Source of the DNA: Streptomyces sp. NRRL B-1140
GTDB lineage: Bacteria; Actinomycetota; Actinomycetes; Streptomycetales; Streptomycetaceae
Direction: 5' to 3'
Length of the DNA stretch: 64,000 nt
Assembly (NCBI RefSeq): GCF_001280065.1
Contig: NZ_LGEA01000002.1
Span: 1 to 64,000, forward strand
The notes under the pieces are model-generated. The model did not search any database. It had not been told where the DNA came from and saw only the letters and a program-made list of their open reading frames with translations. Below, piece by piece: positions 7,501 to 15,727 of this stretch. Every line of letters starts with the position of its first letter. Within the stretch, counting starts at the first letter, position 1. A program made the translations under genes and the position numbers.

Positions 7501-8942
7501 GCGGGCGGTCGGCGCCCTGCAACCCGCAGGAGATCGGGGCGCTGTTCCTGTTCGAGAAGCTCACACCCGAGCAGCTCGGCCGGTTGTGCGCCGAGGGGCG
7601 GGTGGAGCGGTTCGAGCCCGGACCGGTGTACACCGAGGGCGAGCCCGCGACCTGCTTCTACGTGATGCTCGAAGGCACGGTGGTGCTGTACCGCCGGGTC
7701 GGGGCGGACGACGTGGAGGTGACCCGGACCTCGCAGCGCGGGGTGTACGCGGGATCCATGCAGGCGTATCTGGGCGACCGGGTGCGGCAGGTCTACAACA
7801 ACTCCATGCGTGTGACGGAGCCGTCGCGGTTCTTCGTGCTGCCCGCCGACACGTTCGCGGACATCATGCAGGAGTGGTTCCCGATGGCGGTGCATCTGCT
7901 GGAGGGCCTGTTCTTCGGATCGAAGAGCACCCAGCGGGCCATCGGGCAGCGTGAACGGCTGCTGGCACTGGGGTCGTTGTCCGCGGGACTCACGCACGAG
8001 CTCAACAACCCGGCCGCGGCGGCCGTACGGGCGACGGCGACCCTGCGGGAGCGGGTCGGCAAGATGCGCCACAAGCTGGCGGTCATCGCGCAGGGTTCGT
8101 ACTCCCCCGAGGTCATGGCGAACCTCATCGACCTCCAGGAACGCACGGCAGAACGGGTCGCCAAGGCACCGGCGCTGAGTCCGCTGGAGGCGTCCGACCG
8201 CGAGGACGCCGTGACCGACTGGCTGGACGACCAGGGCATCGAGGAGGGCTGGCGGATCGCGCCCACCTTCGTCCAGGCCGGTCTCGACGTGGACTGGCTG
8301 GACCAGGTCGCGGCGGCGGTGGACGAGGACATCCTGCCCAGCGCGATCGGGTGGCTCAACTACACCGTCGAGACCGAGCTGCTCATGGACGAGATCAACG
8401 ACTCGACCACCCGCATCTCGCATCTCGTCGACGCGGCGAAGCAGTACTCGCAGCTCGACCGCGCGCCCTTCCGGCACGCCGACGTGCACGAACTGCTCGA
8501 CTCCACCCTGCTGATGCTGTCCGGCAAGATCGGCAAGCGGATCAAGATCGTCAAGGACTACGACCGTACGCTGCCGAAGATCCCCGCGTATCCCGCGGAG
8601 CTCAACCAGGTATGGACGAACCTCATCGACAACGCGGTCGCGGCGATCAACAGCGCGGGCGGCGAGGGGACGCTGACCGTGCGGACGGCCGCGGAACACG
8701 ACCGGTTGCTGGTGGAGTTCCGCGACACGGGCATCGGCATCCCGGCACAGGACCGGGAGCGGATCTTCGATCCCTTCTTCACCACCAAGCCGGTGGGTGA
8801 GGGGACCGGGCTGGGGCTCGACATCTCCTGGCGGATCGTGGTCAACAAGCACCACGGCGGCATCCGGGTGGATTCGGAGCCGGGGAACACGCGTTTCGAG
8901 GTGCTGCTGCCGCTGACAGCGGTGGAGGAGGAGTCTCAATGA
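7497..8942 (+). CDS. Soluble sensor histidine kinase with cyclic-nucleotide-binding-like domain
   Basis: A 481-residue cytosolic kinase with no membrane segment. Residues about 12-135 form a CRP/cNMP-binding-type beta roll (YTEGEPATCFYVMLEGTVVLYRR). The dimerisation and phosphoacceptor region contains SLSAGLTHELNNP with His167. The C-terminal HATPase domain has the N box DNAVAAIN, the G1 box DTGIGIP, the F box FDPFFTT and the G2 box GTGLGL. The GTG start at 7497 overlaps the TGA of the receiver-flavoprotein gene, which indicates translational coupling. The signal could be a nucleotide or a redox change passed on by the upstream flavoprotein; the sequence does not decide. Confidence 0.92.
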   Translation: MSGRSAPCNPQEIGALFLFEKLTPEQLGRLCAEGRVERFEPGPVYTEGEPATCFYVMLEGTVVLYRRVGADDVEVTRTSQRGVYAGSMQAYLGDRVRQVYNNSMRVTEPSRFFVLPADTFADIMQEWFPMAVHLLEGLFFGSKSTQRAIGQRERLLALGSLSAGLTHELNNPAAAAVRATATLRERVGKMRHKLAVIAQGSYSPEVMANLIDLQERTAERVAKAPALSPLEASDREDAVTDWLDDQGIEEGWRIAPTFVQAGLDVDWLDQVAAAVDEDILPSAIGWLNYTVETELLMDEINDSTTRISHLVDAAKQYSQLDRAPFRHADVHELLDSTLLMLSGKIGKRIKIVKDYDRTLPKIPAYPAELNQVWTNLIDNAVAAINSAGGEGTLTVRTAAEHDRLLVEFRDTGIGIPAQDRERIFDPFFTTKPVGEGTGLGLDISWRIVVNKHHGGIRVDSEPGNTRFEVLLPLTAVEEESQ

Positions 8943-9292
8943 GTGGCGAGAACGGGATCGACCCGACTGCGCGGCCCAGCGGCAGCGGGTGTGCCGAGTG
9001 TGACGCGGCCGGCGGCTGGTGGTTCCACCTGCGGCGGTGTGCGCAGTGCGGGCACGTGGGGTGTTGTGACAGCTCGCCGGCGAAGCACGCGACGGGGCAC
9101 TTCCGGGAGACCGGGCACCCGTTCGTGCAGAGCTTCGAGCCGGGTGAGGACTGGTACTGGAACTATGAGACGAACGAGCTGTACGAGGGCGGGCCGGAGC
9201 TGGCGGAGCCGGTGAGCCATCCGGTCGATCAGCCCACGCCGGGGCCGGCGGGGCGGGTTCCCGTCGACTGGGCGAAGGTCCTGCGCACCTGA
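8939..9292 (+). CDS. UBP-type zinc finger protein
   Basis: A 117-residue protein consisting almost entirely of a UBP/HUL-type zinc finger: CAECDAAGGWWFHLRRCAQC, GHVGCC, then KHATGHFRETGHP and the aromatic DWYWNYE. In eukaryotes this fold binds the free C-terminal Gly-Gly of ubiquitin; bacterial copies exist but their ligands are not known to me. Its ATG overlaps the stop of the histidine kinase by 4 bp, so it is the third gene of the redox phosphorelay operon. A role as adaptor or sensor for the kinase is inference. Confidence 0.9.
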   Translation: MSGENGIDPTARPSGSGCAECDAAGGWWFHLRRCAQCGHVGCCDSSPAKHATGHFRETGHPFVQSFEPGEDWYWNYETNELYEGGPELAEPVSHPVDQPTPGPAGRVPVDWAKVLRT

Positions 9293-9355
9293 ACGCCCGG
9301 GGTTCGCTGTCCGGTGGCGGCCGTGGGCCGTGTGGGGTGGATCGCGCCCGGGCAC

Positions 9356-9370
9356 CGCGGCGAAGCCGCG
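9356..9370 (+). terminator. Short GC hairpin after the zinc-finger gene
   Basis: CGCGGC (9356-9361), loop GAA, GCCGCG (9365-9370) is a perfect 6-bp stem. It lies between the operon end and the LuxR gene, with no U-tract. It could terminate the operon or sit in the leader of the next gene. Confidence 0.35.
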
Positions 9371-9410
9371 CCCCGTCCGGCCCCGTGCCCCTGAAGAGAA
9401 GGTTGGTTTA

Positions 9411-12335
9411 GTGCCACAGGCATCATTCGTCGCGCCGGTGGTCGGCCGGGATCCTGAACTCGATCGGCTCTCCGGCGTGCTGGAGCGTGCGCGCGCCGGC
9501 GAGACCCGGGCCGTGCTCGTGGGCGGGGACGCCGGTGTCGGCAAGACACGCTTGCTGGACGAGATCTCGGTTCGGGCCGCCGACGCCGGCATGACCGTGC
9601 TCACCGGGCACTGTGTGGATCTCGGCGACGTCGGGCTGCCCTACCTCCCGTTCACCGAGGTGCTCGGGGTGCTGGCCGCCGATGAGCGGTTCTCCGGTGC
9701 CCTGGCCGCGCATCCCGTGGTCGAGCGGCTGCTGGGAGCAGGATCCGACTCCGTGCGGGACGTGGACGGGCGGCTGCGGCTGTTCGAGGGGATGGCGGGC
9801 CTGCTGGCCGAGGTCGCGGAGGTAGCGCCGCTGCTGCTCGTGCTGGAGGACCTGCACTGGGCGGATCAGTCGTCGCGGGATCTGCTGCGGTTCCTGCTGG
9901 GCCGGGGCGTGCTCCGGCACCGGCTGGCGGTTTTCGCCTCGTACCGGGCCGACGACCTGCACCGCCGGCATCCGCTGCGGCCGCTGCTGGCCGAACTGGT
10001 GCGGCTGCCCGTCGTCGAGCGAGTGGAACTGCGGCCGCTGGCCGATCCCGACGTGGACCGGCTGGTGCGGGCCCTGGAGTCCCGGCCGCTGCCGGACGCC
10101 ACGGTGCGGCGGATCGTGGAGCGGGCCGAGGGGAACGCCTTCTACGCGGAGGAGTTGCTCGCCGCCACCGACACCGAGTCGGGTGGTGTGCCCAGCGCGC
10201 TCGCCGATGTGCTGCTGATCCGTTTCGAGCAGCTCTCCGACAGGGCGCAGCAGGTGCTGCGGACCGCCTCCGTCGCCGGGCGCCGGGTGGAGCACGACCT
10301 GCTGCGGGAGACGGCCGGGCTGCCGGAGGCGGAGCTGGAGTCGGCGCTGCGGGAGGCGGTGGGACGGCAGCTGCTCGTGGCCGGTGACGGGGACACGTAC
10401 TCCTTCCGGCACGCGCTCGCCCGCGAGGCCGTCTACGCCGATCTGCTGCCCGGGGAGCGGGCGAGGCTGCACGGCGCGTTCGCTCGGCTGCTCGCCGGGC
10501 GCGGGCGGGCCGAGAGCGCCGCCGAGCGCGCCCACCACTACCGGGAGAGCCACGACCTCCCCGAGGCGCTGGCCTCTTCGCTGGAGGCCGCCGATCACGC
10601 CCAGCGGGTCGGTGCGCCGGCCGAGGAGCAACGGCATCTCGAAGCGGCCCTGGACCTGTGGTCGGCGGTCGGTCCCGGGGCGCGGCCCCCGGGCGTCGAC
10701 CGGGTGACGCTGACCCTGCGGGCGTCGGCGGCGGCCGCGCACGCCGGGGAACTGCACCGGGCGGTGTCTCTCGCCCGGTCCGCGCTGGCCGGACTCGGTC
10801 AGGACCCCGAGTCCGAACTCGCCGCACGGGTCCGCTACACCCTCGCCGGGAACCTGCTCAGCGTGGACAGCCTGACGGCGGCGTTCGCCTACAGCAGCGA
10901 GGCACTGGCGATGATCCCGGAGGACCCCCCGTCCCCGACGTGGGTGTGGGCGGCGGCCACGCATGTCCTGGCGGCACGCCACATCGGGGAGAACGAGACC
11001 GCGCTCGAGGTCGCCCGCCGGGCCCTGGCAGTGGCGGAGCGGCTGCGGATGAGCGACGCCCAGGCGGACCTGCTGATCTCCCTGGCGGTTTTCGACGGTG
11101 AGGGGCGGCGCGGCCGGGAGGGCCGGCAGCTGCTGGTCAAAGCCCGGGAGCTCGCCCGGACTTCGGGCAACGCGGCCGTGGAGCTGCGCGCCCTGTTCAA
11201 CCTGGCCATGGGCTGTTACGAGTCCGGCGCCCTCGCGGAGTGCGTGCCCTGGCTGACGGAGGGCCTGGACCGGGCCCGGCGCGCCGGGCTGCTGTCGTCG
11301 ACCTACCCGCTGGAGATGCGCTATCTGCGGCTGCTGGTGCTGAACGTGCTGGGCCGCTGGGACGAGTGTCTGCGCGCCGCGGCGGCCGACGCCGATGTGC
11401 TGCCGGCCGCCGGCGGGTACACGATGGGTCCCGCGCTGTACGTGAGGCTCGCGCGCGGAGACCTCGCGGCCGCCGACCGGGCGCGTGCCCTGCTGGAGGG
11501 GCCGTTCGACTGGATGGCCACCCTCGTCGCGGGCATCGTGCTCACCGACGCGGCGGCCCTGCGCTCGGATCCCGAGGACGCGGTGCGGTGGGCGCGGACG
11601 ACGGTCGCGGCCCTCATCGACGAGGCGGGTACCCGCCCGGACGTCACGGTGCGGCTCGCCGCGCTGGCGCTGTCCGCGGTGGCCGACGCGGCGTCCGGGC
11701 TGCGGTCGGCCGGTGACGAGGCCGGCTCCCGTCGCTGGACGGACACCGCGACCGAACTGGTGGAACTGGCACGGACGATGGCCACCCGCGACGACGGCAC
11801 GCCCCAGGGTCCCGAGGGGCAGGCGTGGCTGGCCCGGGCCGAGGCCGAGTGGATCAGGGCCGCGTCGGGGCCTGACGTGGCCGCCTGGGCGAGGGTGGTG
11901 ACGGCGTTCGGCTACGGCGACGTCTACGAGCGGGCCCGGTGCCGCCTGCGGTACGCCGAGGCCCTGGTGGCGGACGGGCGACGCGAGGAGGCGGCGTCCG
12001 AGGCCCGAGCGGTGCGGGAGACCGCGGACCACCTCGGTGCCACGCCGCTGCGCGAACGCGCGGACGACCTGATCCGCCGCGGCCGGCTGTCGGACAGGCC
12101 CGGCAGCGACGACCGGGCCGCCGTCCTCACCGCGCGCGAGCAGGACGTGCTGCGGCTGCTCGCCCTGGGCCGCAGCAACCGGCAGATCGGTGAGGAGCTG
12201 TTCATCAGCGGCAAGACCGCGAGCGTCCACGTCTCCAACATCCTCGCCAAGGTCGGCGCGTCGAGCCGCGGAGAGGCCGTGGCGATCGCCTACCGCGAGG
12301 GCCTGATCACCCCGGAGCCGACGACGTCCGGCTGA
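9411..12335 (+). CDS. LAL-type LuxR family transcriptional regulator with AAA/NACHT-like ATPase
   Basis: A large regulator of 974 residues. Near the N-terminus VVGRDPELDRL leads into Walker A GGDAGVGKTR (about residues 39-48); Walker B lies in LLLVLEDLHWADQSS. A long helical, TPR-like middle region follows. The C-terminal LuxR helix-turn-helix reads LTAREQDVLRLLALGRSNRQIG with SGKTASVHVSNILAKVG. I chose GTG at 9411 because GAGAAGG lies just upstream and the protein then begins at the conserved VVGR motif; an in-frame ATG at 9330 is less likely. Proteins of this layout (MalT-like) often control secondary metabolism or carbon use. No target is evident nearby. Confidence 0.9.
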   Translation: MPQASFVAPVVGRDPELDRLSGVLERARAGETRAVLVGGDAGVGKTRLLDEISVRAADAGMTVLTGHCVDLGDVGLPYLPFTEVLGVLAADERFSGALAAHPVVERLLGAGSDSVRDVDGRLRLFEGMAGLLAEVAEVAPLLLVLEDLHWADQSSRDLLRFLLGRGVLRHRLAVFASYRADDLHRRHPLRPLLAELVRLPVVERVELRPLADPDVDRLVRALESRPLPDATVRRIVERAEGNAFYAEELLAATDTESGGVPSALADVLLIRFEQLSDRAQQVLRTASVAGRRVEHDLLRETAGLPEAELESALREAVGRQLLVAGDGDTYSFRHALAREAVYADLLPGERARLHGAFARLLAGRGRAESAAERAHHYRESHDLPEALASSLEAADHAQRVGAPAEEQRHLEAALDLWSAVGPGARPPGVDRVTLTLRASAAAAHAGELHRAVSLARSALAGLGQDPESELAARVRYTLAGNLLSVDSLTAAFAYSSEALAMIPEDPPSPTWVWAAATHVLAARHIGENETALEVARRALAVAERLRMSDAQADLLISLAVFDGEGRRGREGRQLLVKARELARTSGNAAVELRALFNLAMGCYESGALAECVPWLTEGLDRARRAGLLSSTYPLEMRYLRLLVLNVLGRWDECLRAAAADADVLPAAGGYTMGPALYVRLARGDLAAADRARALLEGPFDWMATLVAGIVLTDAAALRSDPEDAVRWARTTVAALIDEAGTRPDVTVRLAALALSAVADAASGLRSAGDEAGSRRWTDTATELVELARTMATRDDGTPQGPEGQAWLARAEAEWIRAASGPDVAAWARVVTAFGYGDVYERARCRLRYAEALVADGRREEAASEARAVRETADHLGATPLRERADDLIRRGRLSDRPGSDDRAAVLTAREQDVLRLLALGRSNRQIGEELFISGKTASVHVSNILAKVGASSRGEAVAIAYREGLITPEPTTSG

Positions 12336-12352
12336 CGGCACGTGGCCGGGCC

Positions 12353-13606
12353 CTAGCGGGCCTCGCAGTCGAGGCTGTCCAGGTCGACGGCTTCGGCCAT
12401 GGCCCGCATGCCCTGGTCGTCGGGGTGCAGATGGTCGCCGCCGTCGTAAGCGGGGAGCATCCGCTCGGGGTCGTCGGGGCTGCGCAGGACGCGGTCGAAG
12501 TCGGCGACCCCGTCGAACTCGCCGCTGTCCCGGATGAAGGCGTTGACCTGCCGTCGCACCGCCTCCCCGGCGGGGTCCCACTCCTGCCAGCCCTTGTAGG
12601 GGGCGATCGTGGAGCCGACGACGCATTTCCCGGCCGCGTGCGCCCGGTCGATCAGCCTGCGGTACCCGGCGATCAGCCCGGCACCGGTGGCGCCGGGTTC
12701 GGCCTTGATGTCGTTGATTCCCTGGAAGAGGAAGACCGTGCGCACGCCCGGCAGCGAGAGCGCGTCGCGCCGCACACGGTTGAGGGCGCTCTGCCCGGGG
12801 CCGTCGAGGAGGACCTTGTTGCCGGCGATGCCCGCGTTGGCCACGCCCTCGACCCTGGTGCCGGCGGACTTGCTCAGGCGACGGGCCAGGAAGTCGGGCC
12901 AGCGGCGGTCCCGGTCGGTCGTGGAGTGCCAGCCGTCGGTGATGGAGTCGCCGAGCGCGACCACGGCGCCCGTCTTCTCCCGGGGCCGGACGGTGACGGC
13001 GTCCAGGTAGAACCAGGAGCCGGTCCGTTGCTTCCAGTGGGCCGCGCTCTCCTCCGCGGCGTGGTCGCCGACGGTCTTGTAGGACGTCTGCATCGCCAGC
13101 CAGTGTCCGGTGAGCGCGCCGCCCGCCCGGGGCACGTACATGCTGACGGCGAGGGTGCGCCCGGCCGGTACGCGGCCGGGCAGCGGGTCGCTGTAGACGA
13201 TGCCGCCGGCGGGGACGGTGACGGAGCGGGCGCCGTCGAAGGTCAGGCGTCTGTTGGTTCCGGGGACGAGTGCGGCACCGGCCCGTCGAAGACCCGCGTG
13301 GACGTTGGTGAACGTCGCCGGCCGGTCGCCGAAGGCGTTGGACAGCCGCACCCTGAGGCCGCTGCCGCCCACGCTGGTGCGCACCATCAGCCGGTAACCG
13401 CGGCCGTCGGCCGCGCCGTCGGCCGCCTCGCTCAGGTGGCCTGCGGACGAGGCCCAGGTGACCACACTGGGCCCGGCTGCCCTCGGGGGACGGGGCGGTG
13501 GGCCGGGCCGCTCCTGGGGCACCGTACCGGTCCCGCAGCCCAGCGCGACGCAGCAGGTGAGGGCGGCCAGGGTGGCTCGGCAGCGGGGGCGGGCGGTGCG
13601 GGACAT
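12353..13606 (-). CDS. Secreted SGNH/GDSL-type hydrolase, probable lipoprotein
   Basis: A 417-residue exported esterase/lipase-like enzyme. The N-terminus has a signal peptide ending in VALGC, a plausible lipobox with lipid-bearing cysteine, followed by a proline-rich linker. An N-terminal beta-rich domain of about 150 residues precedes the SGNH domain: block I GDSITDGW with the catalytic serine, GIAGNKVL, block III QGINDI, and block V DHLHPDD with the catalytic Asp/His pair. ATG at 13606 was chosen because it starts the signal peptide; the frame extends further upstream without support. It is convergent with the LuxR gene, 17 bp apart. The substrate is probably an ester of a polysaccharide or lipid. 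Confidence 0.88.
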   Translation of the reverse strand: MSRTARPRCRATLAALTCCVALGCGTGTVPQERPGPPPRPPRAAGPSVVTWASSAGHLSEAADGAADGRGYRLMVRTSVGGSGLRVRLSNAFGDRPATFTNVHAGLRRAGAALVPGTNRRLTFDGARSVTVPAGGIVYSDPLPGRVPAGRTLAVSMYVPRAGGALTGHWLAMQTSYKTVGDHAAEESAAHWKQRTGSWFYLDAVTVRPREKTGAVVALGDSITDGWHSTTDRDRRWPDFLARRLSKSAGTRVEGVANAGIAGNKVLLDGPGQSALNRVRRDALSLPGVRTVFLFQGINDIKAEPGATGAGLIAGYRRLIDRAHAAGKCVVGSTIAPYKGWQEWDPAGEAVRRQVNAFIRDSGEFDGVADFDRVLRSPDDPERMLPAYDGGDHLHPDDQGMRAMAEAVDLDSLDCEAR

Positions 13607-13821
13607 CGTCGGCGCTCCTTCGGCCGGTCGGGGCGGGTGCGGGCGGAGGTCGTCCCGGCGTACCTCACCGTAGTGGTGCGGTCGGCGGCGCTGCGCAGGT
13701 GGTCCCGACGGGCGGGCCGTGCCGTCCCGTGCGGTCGGTGAAGAGGGGTGAGCCGTGGGTGGGCGAAGCGGCCTTCGGCGTGATCTTGGCGGAGGGGGAC
13801 GCTCCGGGCGAGGATGCCGGG

Positions 13822-14499
13822 ATGAAGGGTGACCTCTTTTCAAGTGAGCACGTGGTGCGGCCGGCCGTGGCGCCGGGTATGACGGTCGAGAACGCCAAGT
13901 GCCTTCGTTACACGGTGAACGGCGAGATGCTCGCCCGGCAGGGCGCGATGATCTCCTACCGCGGCAGCCTCCGGTTCGAGCGCAAGGGGCAGGGCGTGGG
14001 CGGCATGCTCAAGCGCGCGGTCACCGGGGAGGGCCTGCCGCTGATGGCGGTGCGCGGGCAGGGCGAGGCCTGGTTCGCGCACGAGGCACAGAACTGTTTC
14101 ATCGTCGAGGTCGAGCCCGGCGACGAGTTCACGGTCAACGGCCGCAACGTCCTGTGTTTCGACCCCACGTTGTCGTACCGCATCGCCACCGTGAAGGGCG
14201 CCGGCATCACCGGCGGCGGCCTGTTCAACAGCGTCTTCACCGGGTACGGCAAGCTGGGTCTGGTGTGCGAGGGCAACCCGCTCGTCATCCCGGTGTCGCC
14301 GGAGTATCCGGTGTACGTCGACACCGACGCGGTCGTGGGCTGGACCGCGGGACTGCAGACCTCGCTGCACCGCTCCCAGTCCCTCGGGTCGATGCTGCGC
14401 GGCGGTTCCGGCGAGGCGGTGCAACTGGTGCTCCAGGGCGAGGGGTACGTCGTCGTCCGGCCGAGCGAGGCGACCCCGCACAAGGCGGGTCAGCACTGA
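13822..14499 (+). CDS. AIM24 family protein
   Basis: A 225-residue protein of the AIM24 (altered inheritance of mitochondria 24) family, a beta-rich fold also found in TerD-neighbourhood and tryptophan-RNA-binding-attenuator-like proteins. Recognisable stretches are MLARQGAMISYRGSLRF, KRAVTGEGLPLMAVRGQGEAWFA, and a C-terminal GSGEAVQLVLQGEGYVVVRPSE. No signal peptide or membrane segment is present. ATG at 13822 fits the family start; an upstream in-frame ATG at 13699 adds a low-complexity extension. A strong hairpin 73 bp downstream ends the unit. Molecular function is unknown. Confidence 0.88.
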   Translation: MKGDLFSSEHVVRPAVAPGMTVENAKCLRYTVNGEMLARQGAMISYRGSLRFERKGQGVGGMLKRAVTGEGLPLMAVRGQGEAWFAHEAQNCFIVEVEPGDEFTVNGRNVLCFDPTLSYRIATVKGAGITGGGLFNSVFTGYGKLGLVCEGNPLVIPVSPEYPVYVDTDAVVGWTAGLQTSLHRSQSLGSMLRGGSGEAVQLVLQGEGYVVVRPSEATPHKAGQH

Positions 14500-14571
14500 A
14501 CGTCTGTCACGTGATCTGCGCCTCACAGGCAACCCGGTTCGTTCCGCCGACGTCTTGACCGGCAACAGGGG

Positions 14572-14598
14572 CTGCCCTGGCCCGAGGGGCCGGGGCAG
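14572..14598 (+). terminator. Strong hairpin terminator after the AIM24 gene
   Basis: CTGCCCTGGCCC (14572-14583), loop GAG, GGGCCGGGGCAG (14587-14598) form a 12-bp stem with one G-U wobble and a three-base loop. Intrinsic terminators lacking a U-tract are usual in Streptomyces. Confidence 0.7.
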
Positions 14599-14610
14599 AT
14601 CTCCACCCCT

Positions 14611-14655
14611 CTATACACACCATGTATACGCAGCATGTATACATGGCGTGCATAC
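14611..14655. promoter_or_regulatory. ATGTATAC-type repeats before the TPR/prenyl-synthase operon
   Basis: CATGTATAC occurs at 14621-14629 and again at 14634-14642, where it extends to the 10-bp palindrome ATGTATACAT (14635-14644). Degenerate copies flank it: CTATACACAC just upstream and TGCATAC at 14649-14655. The array ends 17 bp before the ATG and just ahead of the ribosome binding site GAAAGG, so it probably overlaps the promoter or transcription start. A GntR- or TetR-type repressor site is plausible; no regulator gene adjoins it. Confidence 0.5.
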
Positions 14656-14671
14656 GGACCGAAAGGCATCG

Positions 14672-15727
14672 ATGTACGGCAAGGCATTCGCCCCGGAGTA
14701 CCAGGGCGCGCTCACCACCCTGTCCGTCAACTCCTCGCTGACCGACGTCCTGGCCGCAGGCACCGAGCAGTTGCGGGCCGCGGAACGCGCCGGACAGCCC
14801 GGGGAGGCGGCCCGCTCCGGACTCGCCGTGGCCGAGGCGCACCGCCGGCTGGGCCGGGTCGAGGACGCGGAGCGGGCCTGGAAGGCGAGCTACCGCGCGG
14901 CCCGGCAGGCGGAGGACCTCGGGGCGATGGCCTGGGCGTTGTGGAGCGGCGGCACGCTGGCCCGGCAGCGCGGCGCACTCCCGCTGGCCCGCAGGCTGCT
15001 CCGGCTGGCGGCCGACCTGGGCGAACGCGGCGGGGACGTCGTCGTCCGCGGCTACTCGCTGGCCGGGCTGGCCGAGACCGGCCGCATCCAGGGCGACTAC
15101 GAGGCCGTCGGCAGACTGCACGAGCAGTTGCTGGCCGAGGCCCGGCGGCGCGGCGAGGCGCGGCACACGGTGTGGGCGCTGGAGGGCATCGCTCAGATGC
15201 ACCGCAACACCGGCCGCTACGACTCGGCGTACGCGCTGTTCGAGGAGGCCGCCGAGATCGCCGCTGGTGCCGAGGACCGCCGCGGCCACGCCTGGGCACT
15301 GCGCGGCCTGGCCGACGTGGTGTCGGTGCGTGACCGGGACACCGAGCGGGCCCTTGCGCTGCTGACCGAGGCGGAGACGACGTGCCGGGCGATGCGGCTG
15401 TCCAGCGCGCTCGCCTACAACCACAAGATGCGCGGCAACGTCCTGTACCGGGCGGGGCGTTACGGGCAGGCGCGCGAGCTGTACGAGCAGGCGCTCGCGG
15501 AGTTCCGGGAGATGAGGGAGCCGCGCGGGGAGGCGCTCTCGCGCCTGGGACTCGCCAAGTCCCTGGCCCGCCTGGGCCGCGACCCTGACGAGACGGCGGC
15601 CGAACTGGCGGACCTCGCCGTCCTGCTGGAGCGCATCGGCCTGCAGCACGCCCGCCGGATGGTGGCCCGGGCCCACGAGGAACTCGGTATACCGTCGGCC
15701 GGGCCGGCGACGGGGGTGGCCCTGTGA
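14672..15727 (+). CDS. Tetratricopeptide-repeat protein
   Basis: A 351-residue, almost fully helical protein of TPR-like repeats with an alternating pattern of small and aromatic residues. Examples are RRLGRVEDAERAWKASY, HRNTGRYDSAYALFEEA and YRAGRYGQARELYEQAL. No signal peptide, membrane segment or DNA-binding domain is visible. ATG at 14672 follows GAAAGG by five bases. The stop overlaps the GTG of the polyprenyl synthase by 4 bp, so the two proteins are translationally coupled. TPR domains bind proteins, so a scaffold for the prenyl synthase or a prenylated partner is a reasonable but untested idea. Confidence 0.85.
   Translation: MYGKAFAPEYQGALTTLSVNSSLTDVLAAGTEQLRAAERAGQPGEAARSGLAVAEAHRRLGRVEDAERAWKASYRAARQAEDLGAMAWALWSGGTLARQRGALPLARRLLRLAADLGERGGDVVVRGYSLAGLAETGRIQGDYEAVGRLHEQLLAEARRRGEARHTVWALEGIAQMHRNTGRYDSAYALFEEAAEIAAGAEDRRGHAWALRGLADVVSVRDRDTERALALLTEAETTCRAMRLSSALAYNHKMRGNVLYRAGRYGQARELYEQALAEFREMREPRGEALSRLGLAKSLARLGRDPDETAAELADLAVLLERIGLQHARRMVARAHEELGIPSAGPATGVAL

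Noticed and set aside
9423..12626. 1067-codon open frame on the minus strand opposite the LuxR gene
   Set aside because: It is a shadow of a real high-GC gene. The composition is Gly/Arg/Pro/Gln-rich without domains, while the plus strand has Walker motifs and a LuxR HTH.
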